Notes under the pieces: model-generated
What the model was told of the DNA's origin: nothing
The model's input: only the letters and a program-made list of their open reading frames with translations
The model's database searches: none
Shown: positions 59,985 through 64,000 of the stretch, piece after piece
Layout: every line of letters begins with the position of its first letter
How positions within the stretch are numbered: the first letter of the stretch is position 1
Source: Altibacter sp. HG106
GTDB lineage: Bacteria > Bacteroidota > Bacteroidia > Flavobacteriales > Flavobacteriaceae
Length of the DNA: 64,000 bases
Reading direction: 5' to 3'
Assembly (NCBI RefSeq): GCF_028561755.1
Contig: NZ_JAQQTD010000001.1
Location: 248,001-312,000 of the forward strand
Translations under genes and position numbers: made by a program

Positions 59985-60425
59985 ATGAAAGCATTTTTTT
60001 ATCTATTTCTGGTTTTTACCGTGTCGCTCTCCGCGCAAGAACGGGGTCGCGAAAAGATCAAAGCATTGAAGACGGCCATGATCACAAATCAATTGGATCT
60101 CAGTTCGCAAGAGGCCGAAAAATTTTGGCCCATTTACAACGAATACGACCAAAAGATGGATGCGGTACGAAAGAAAGAGCGCAGTGAAATCTATCATAAA
60201 CTTCGTTCTGGCGTAGACAATCTAAGCGATACTGAGGCAGACGCGCTTATTGCGAGAAGCATGGAACTTAAGGCGCAAGAACTCACCTATCGGCAGGCTC
60301 TTATAAAGAATCTTCGCGGTGTCATATCATCGAAAAAGATTATCAAACTTACTAAGGCAGAAGAAGATTTTAAGCGGAAGTTATTGGAAGAGTTTCGCAA
60401 GCGGAAGCGTGGTCAACGCCCATAA
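59985..60425 (+). CDS. Small exported helical protein (CpxP/Spy-like)
   Basis: A 146-residue protein with signal peptide MKAFFYLFLVFTVSLSA. The mature part is helical and basic: IKALKTAMITNQLDLSSQEA, EKFWPIYNEYDQKMDAVRKK, LRGVISSKKIIKLTKAEED, ending in RKRKRGQRP. The LTSQQxxxFxPIY-like block (LDLSSQEAEKFWPIYNEYD) resembles periplasmic sensors of the Spy/CpxP type that accompany ECF systems. Three nt after the anti-sigma gene. Function inferred from context. Confidence 0.78.
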   Translation: MKAFFYLFLVFTVSLSAQERGREKIKALKTAMITNQLDLSSQEAEKFWPIYNEYDQKMDAVRKKERSEIYHKLRSGVDNLSDTEADALIARSMELKAQELTYRQALIKNLRGVISSKKIIKLTKAEEDFKRKLLEEFRKRKRGQRP

Positions 60426-60441
60426 AAAATAGGGTTCGAAC

Positions 60442-61485
60442 TTACTCCTCCTTAAAAATAAGTTTTGAAACTCGCTGGGCTCCGGAAGCGAACGCAATAC
60501 TGTCATTGACAAATCGAATTGCGTAAAACGGTTCTTTTGAGAGTTGGGTCCAGCTATTTCCGCCATCGGCAGTGTAAGAGATTCCGGGAGTTCCTACGGA
60601 AACAATCCCCTTCCCTTTGGTACCCGGCACGAATTGCACACAACTTCGATATCCCGGACCTTCGCCATTACTGACCAACTTCCACGTCTTCCCTCCGTCG
60701 CTGGTAATCGCTTTGTTTCCTTCTGCAAAGGTTTTATTCCCCCAGTCGCCGCCCACGATGATTCCGTGCTGCTCATCCCAAAAATCAATACTGTAAATCC
60801 CGGTCATTGCTCCACCTTGCAACATGGGAGTATTATAAACGGACCAGTCTATTCCTTTATTCGGACTGTAAAAAACGCGTGCTTTGGCACCGCCGGTAGC
60901 AATCCAGGTATGATCGCCTACAATAGCAATATTGGTATTGCTGGCTGCAAAAGCCGTTTCTCCCTGCACGGTAGGGGGTAACGTGCTACAGTCGGTTTTC
61001 TGCCACGTATTCCCACCATCTCGTGTGATCAAGATAGAAAGACATCCATCGGTGGGGTCGCCCATCGCAATGCCTTCGGAATCATTCCAAAACGCCATGG
61101 CATCGTAAAACACCTTGGGGCCTTCTTCTTCATATACCGCCGAGATATAGGTGGCTTCAGCGCCATCAAAATCAATTTTATACAGCACGGCGGGGTTTTC
61201 AATACTGAGTACAAAAACATGCTTAGCGGTTACGGCTATCGACCGAAACGCCAACAGGGAATCTTGGTACTTAATGGTCGCAAGTTTCGGAGTGCCGTTA
61301 TCGATCAGTCCCACACGGCCTTTGTTCGCGGCAAACCAAACTCGATTCACGTCCAAGGGCGCGATCGCCCGCACACTTACGCTATCTTCATACACCGATT
61401 GGATCGCTACCTGTGTAAAATTCGGTCCTTTTTTCACACAAGAAAAACAACCCATTACCATGAAGATTCCGAAGAGTATGCGCAT
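60442..61485 (-). CDS. BNR/WD40-like beta-propeller lipoprotein
   Basis: A 347-residue lipoprotein (MRILFGIFMVMGCFSCVKKG; lipidation at the Cys of CFSC). The rest is a beta-propeller of about six to seven blades with repeated SxDxGxxW signatures: ITRDGGNTWQKTDCST, FYSPNKGIDWSVYNTP, ITSDGGKTWKLVSN, YTADGGNSWTQLS. Such proteins resemble YCF48-like photosystem assembly factors and are sometimes called oxidoreductase; no cofactor site is visible. Function unknown. Confidence 0.85.
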   Translation of the reverse strand: MRILFGIFMVMGCFSCVKKGPNFTQVAIQSVYEDSVSVRAIAPLDVNRVWFAANKGRVGLIDNGTPKLATIKYQDSLLAFRSIAVTAKHVFVLSIENPAVLYKIDFDGAEATYISAVYEEEGPKVFYDAMAFWNDSEGIAMGDPTDGCLSILITRDGGNTWQKTDCSTLPPTVQGETAFAASNTNIAIVGDHTWIATGGAKARVFYSPNKGIDWSVYNTPMLQGGAMTGIYSIDFWDEQHGIIVGGDWGNKTFAEGNKAITSDGGKTWKLVSNGEGPGYRSCVQFVPGTKGKGIVSVGTPGISYTADGGNSWTQLSKEPFYAIRFVNDSIAFASGAQRVSKLIFKEE

Positions 61486-61528
61486 CGCTTTTTTTGCCAA
61501 AAGTAAGGAAAACAAATCATAGAAGTGA

Positions 61529-61536
61529 TACCTTTG
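61529..61536 (+). promoter_or_regulatory. -7 element TACCTTTG upstream of the RsmB-like gene
   Basis: Exact TAnnTTTG, 18 bp before the ATG at 61555. -33 element not seen. Confidence 0.45.
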
Positions 61537-61554
61537 CAGCCTGATAAAATTGCA

Positions 61555-62766
61555 ATGAGATTACATCGAAACTTGGTCTTTGCCACAGTAGACTCCCTTC
61601 ACTTGATTTTCAATAAGGAAAAGCAAGCAGATAAAGTGCTACGGAATACCCTGAAGCGCGACAAACGCTGGGGTTCAAGAGATCGAAGTTTTATTGCTGA
61701 AACGACGTACGACATTGTACGCTGGAAACGTCTCTACGCCGAAATTGCCGAGGTAAAAGAGCCTTTTGACCGCGAAAATTTATTTCGATTATTTACCGTT
61801 TGGGCCACCTTGAACGGTATCAAACTACCCGATTGGCCACAGTTTGAAGGCACACCAACGCGACGCATCAAAGGGCGCTTCGACAGCTATAAAGACATTC
61901 GTAAAATTAGGGAATCGATCCCCGATTGGCTGGATGAGGTGGGGCTTGCAGAACTTGGCGTTCAATGGGAAAAGGAATTGGCAGCCTTAAATCAATTGGC
62001 AGATGTCGTGCTTCGTGTCAATACGTTGGCAACAGATAAGGATTCCTTACAGCGTTCCTTGCAAGAGGAAGAGATTGATACCGAAGCGATCAAAGGACTT
62101 CCTCATGCCCTCCGACTCAAAGAACGTCAGAACGTGTTTGTTACGGAAGCTTTCAAAAAAGGATGGTTTGAAGTACAGGATGCCTCCTCACAAAGGGTCG
62201 CACAATTCTTAGACCCCGCACCGGGAATGCGTGTGATCGACGCCTGCGCGGGTGCCGGAGGCAAAAGCTTACACATCGCTGCCCTAATGGAAAACAAAGG
62301 ACAAGTAATTGCATTAGATATCTACGATCACAAATTGAAAGAACTCAAAAGAAGAGCGAAACGAAACGGCGCGCACAACATAGAAACGCGGATTATTGAT
62401 TCTACGAAAGTGATCAAAAAACTAAAAGAGAGTGCCGATAAAGTATTGATCGATGCACCGTGTTCGGGCTTGGGAGTCTTAAAACGGAATCCCGATACCA
62501 AATGGAAACTTCAGCCTGAGTTTTTGGATGCGATCAGAAAAACACAAGCCGAATTGCTTACCTCCTATGCTACTATGGTGAAAAAAGGAGGGCAACTGGT
62601 ATACGCTACCTGTTCCATCCTTCCCTCCGAAAATCAAAAGCAGGTAGCCGCTTTTCTTCAAAAAGAAGAAGGTGCCAAGTTTACCGTAACAAAAGAAGAT
62701 ATTATTTTGCCAAGCGTTTCCGGTTTCGATGGATTCTACATGGCATTACTCCAAAAAGAAGATTGA
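61555..62766 (+). CDS. RsmB/NOP2-type RNA (cytosine-5) methyltransferase
   Basis: A 403-residue SAM-dependent methylase. N-terminal NusB-like RNA-binding region (WGSRDRSFIAETTYDIVRW). Methylase motifs: VIDACAGAGGKSLHIAALM (SAM), LIDAPCSGLGVLKRNPDTKW (motif IV Cys) and YATCSILPSENQKQVAAFL (motif VI catalytic Cys). Both active-site Cys present. RsmB makes m5C967 in 16S rRNA in E. coli; the target here may differ. Stop overlaps the endonuclease start (TGATG). Confidence 0.92.
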   Translation: MRLHRNLVFATVDSLHLIFNKEKQADKVLRNTLKRDKRWGSRDRSFIAETTYDIVRWKRLYAEIAEVKEPFDRENLFRLFTVWATLNGIKLPDWPQFEGTPTRRIKGRFDSYKDIRKIRESIPDWLDEVGLAELGVQWEKELAALNQLADVVLRVNTLATDKDSLQRSLQEEEIDTEAIKGLPHALRLKERQNVFVTEAFKKGWFEVQDASSQRVAQFLDPAPGMRVIDACAGAGGKSLHIAALMENKGQVIALDIYDHKLKELKRRAKRNGAHNIETRIIDSTKVIKKLKESADKVLIDAPCSGLGVLKRNPDTKWKLQPEFLDAIRKTQAELLTSYATMVKKGGQLVYATCSILPSENQKQVAAFLQKEEGAKFTVTKEDIILPSVSGFDGFYMALLQKED

Positions 62767-63806
62767 TGAACTATTTACGATTACTCCCCTTATTATTTTG
62801 TGCCATTGCTTTTGCACAACAACCCTATTACGACGATGTAGACCTCAGCTTAACAGGTCAGGACCTGTACTTTGAACTACAACAGAAAATTGATGATGCC
62901 AGCTCGACCTTTACCTATGGCGATATTCGGGACAGTGTGAAAGTTTCGGATGAAGACCCTAATAACAGCAATAATGTATTGTTGATCTATGGATACAACG
63001 ATGCTGATGGAAATTGCACCACCGACCGCAGTCGGGATAAAGATGATTTCGGCGGACTTCCCTGTGAATACAATAGAGAACACGTGTTTGCCCGAGGGAA
63101 CGCCAATCCCGACATGGGGAGCGTCAATAACGGTACCACAGGTATCGGGGCTGATCCTCATAATTTACGACCCTCCGACCAACAAATGAACAACGATAAG
63201 GGAAATCGTAAGATCGCTGACGGTTCCGGAAACGCTGGTGTCGTGAGTGGTGGTAACTGGTATCCCGGAGACGAATGGAAAGGAGACGTCGCTCGAATGA
63301 TGATGTATATGTATACGCGCTACGGCGATCGTTGTCTGCCCTCCTTAAACGGCGTGGGCGCGACACAGGGAAGTACCGATATGCTTCAGATTTATCTGGA
63401 ATGGAATGCAGAAGATCCGGTAAGCGATTTTGAAGACCAACGCAACCCCTATCTAGAAACAGTATATGGAAATCGAAATCCATTTATCGACAACCCGGCC
63501 CTCGCAACCATCATTTGGGGAGGCCCCATGGCTGAAGATCGCTGGGACTTATTTAACACCCCTTCGCAAGAATGGCAAACTTCAGTGACGCTTTACCCTA
63601 ATCCAGCCACCGATACGTTCTGGGTAACCTCTAATTCTTCCGAAGCCTTTGAGATAACCATTTACGATATGCTCGGTCGTGTTGTATCCACTCAAAATTC
63701 AACACCACAGCAACCCATTTCAAGCGCTGGTATGCCCTCCGGAATCTATTTGTTGCGAATCAACTCCAAGGACGGAGAAATCACCAAACGACTTCTGATA
63801 GAATAA
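62766..63806 (+). CDS. Secreted endonuclease I with T9SS C-terminal sorting domain
   Basis: A 346-residue nuclease. Signal peptide MNYLRLLPLLFCAIAFA; the endonuclease I (NucM/Vvn) core carries CEYNREHVFARGN with the catalytic EHV-x5 His region, GADPHNLRPSDQQMNNDKGN and KGDVARMMMYMYTRYGDRC. A type A T9SS sorting domain occupies the last 75 residues (VTLYPNPATDTFWVTSNSSE and PSGIYLLRINSKDGEITKRL). It degrades DNA outside the cell, a nutrient role. Start overlaps the upstream stop. Terminator follows. Confidence 0.94.
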   Translation: MNYLRLLPLLFCAIAFAQQPYYDDVDLSLTGQDLYFELQQKIDDASSTFTYGDIRDSVKVSDEDPNNSNNVLLIYGYNDADGNCTTDRSRDKDDFGGLPCEYNREHVFARGNANPDMGSVNNGTTGIGADPHNLRPSDQQMNNDKGNRKIADGSGNAGVVSGGNWYPGDEWKGDVARMMMYMYTRYGDRCLPSLNGVGATQGSTDMLQIYLEWNAEDPVSDFEDQRNPYLETVYGNRNPFIDNPALATIIWGGPMAEDRWDLFNTPSQEWQTSVTLYPNPATDTFWVTSNSSEAFEITIYDMLGRVVSTQNSTPQQPISSAGMPSGIYLLRINSKDGEITKRLLIE

Positions 63807-63838
63807 AAAAAGCCCGCAACGAATGCGGGCTTTTTTTA
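63804..63838. terminator. Bidirectional terminator
   Basis: GCCCGCA (63812-63818) pairs with TGCGGGC (63824-63830) around ACGAA, with A-run before and T-run after. It serves both the endonuclease and the convergent T9SS gene. Confidence 0.9.
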
Positions 63839-63852
63839 TATAAGGAAAGAAA

Positions 63853-64000
63853 TTATTGAATAATAACTTTCTTGCTCAGTTCAAAAGATCCGTTACTTAC
63901 ACGAACAATATACACTCCGGCAGCTAAATTCCCGCTATTAAAGGTTCCTTTAAATCCGGTATCGGACGTCGTTAACGCTCCATTTGCCACACGCTTTGCT
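63853..64000 (-). CDS. C-terminal fragment of a T9SS type A sorting-domain protein
   Basis: Only the last 48 or so residues are in the window. The translation reads TGFKGTFNSGNLAAGVYIVR and VSNGSFELSKKVIIQ, the typical end of the type A sorting domain (Por_Secre_tail). The rest of the gene lies beyond the right edge. Secretion by T9SS is expected; nothing can be said about its activity. Confidence 0.85.
   Translation of the reverse strand, partial: AKRVANGALTTSDTGFKGTFNSGNLAAGVYIVRVSNGSFELSKKVIIQ

Overview
The window is chromosomal DNA of a marine-type Flavobacteriaceae (phylum Bacteroidota). Four lines of evidence support this. Several genes have the Bacteroidota sigma-A promoter (-33 TTG or TTTG, then -7 TAnnTTTG). 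Secreted proteins carry type IX secretion (T9SS) sorting domains, including a gliding-motility-type C-terminus. Ribosome-binding sites are weak and A-rich. Several families seen here (DUF4252, DUF4199, a GlmU-like transferase, a 950-residue CarB) are typical of the group. I see no phage, insertion sequence, CRISPR array or rRNA. Most of the window is ordinary core genome with dense, often overlapping genes.

Layout. 1-2.3 kb: YqgE (cut by the window edge), a fold-IV aminotransferase, a START-like protein, and a tRNA-Met followed by a decayed piece of tRNA. 2.3-5.9 kb: a membrane protein of unknown function, then a structured leader, a 55-residue proline-rich lipoprotein, a TPR sensor kinase and its response regulator. 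5.9-10.6 kb: KTSC protein, nuclease-fold protein, HisS, MacB-type permease. 10.6-11.9 kb: rpsF-rpsR-rplI. 12-25.7 kb: LytTR regulator, PriA, YihY-NadC, RlmH, aldehyde dehydrogenase, DEAD-box helicase, RdgB, TrmH, sirtuin. 25.7-29.2 kb: PurB, then an ECF sigma / anti-sigma / double DUF4252 operon. 29.3-36 kb: S41 protease, then a vitamin B12 uptake locus (BtuB behind a cobalamin riboswitch, divergent BtuFCD). 36-50 kb: RmuC, CarB, rpmH, a transglycosylase, pirin, MtaB, a peptide-binding lipoprotein, a GlmU-like protein, rpmE. 50-64 kb: DUF4199 and glycosyltransferase, a large T9SS protein, phosphohexomutase and MsbA-like exporter, a second ECF sigma operon, a BNR lipoprotein, an RsmB-like methylase, a secreted endonuclease I and the tail of another T9SS protein.

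How the parts work together. The B12 locus is a complete uptake chain: outer-membrane receptor, binding lipoprotein, permease and ATPase. The two ECF operons look like envelope-stress or envelope-maintenance circuits, each with a sigma factor, a single-pass anti-sigma candidate and small exported proteins. The part most likely to be undescribed is 3.0-5.8 kb. A small lipoprotein with a Cys-Cys pair and nine consecutive prolines is followed directly by a kinase gene whose start codon lies inside a 12-bp hairpin with a U-run. This suggests that translation or termination at the small gene gates expression of the sensor kinase. That regulatory reading is inference; the sequence features themselves are visible.

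Other points of interest are a terminator-like hairpin whose U-run directly abuts an ATG (1.39 kb), a terminator built from the stop codons of two convergent genes (30.76 kb), a CarB without its allosteric domain, a sirtuin without a complete zinc site, an extragenic palindrome cluster (44.5 kb), and a 458-bp intergenic region with a hairpin and tandem repeats before the second ECF sigma gene.
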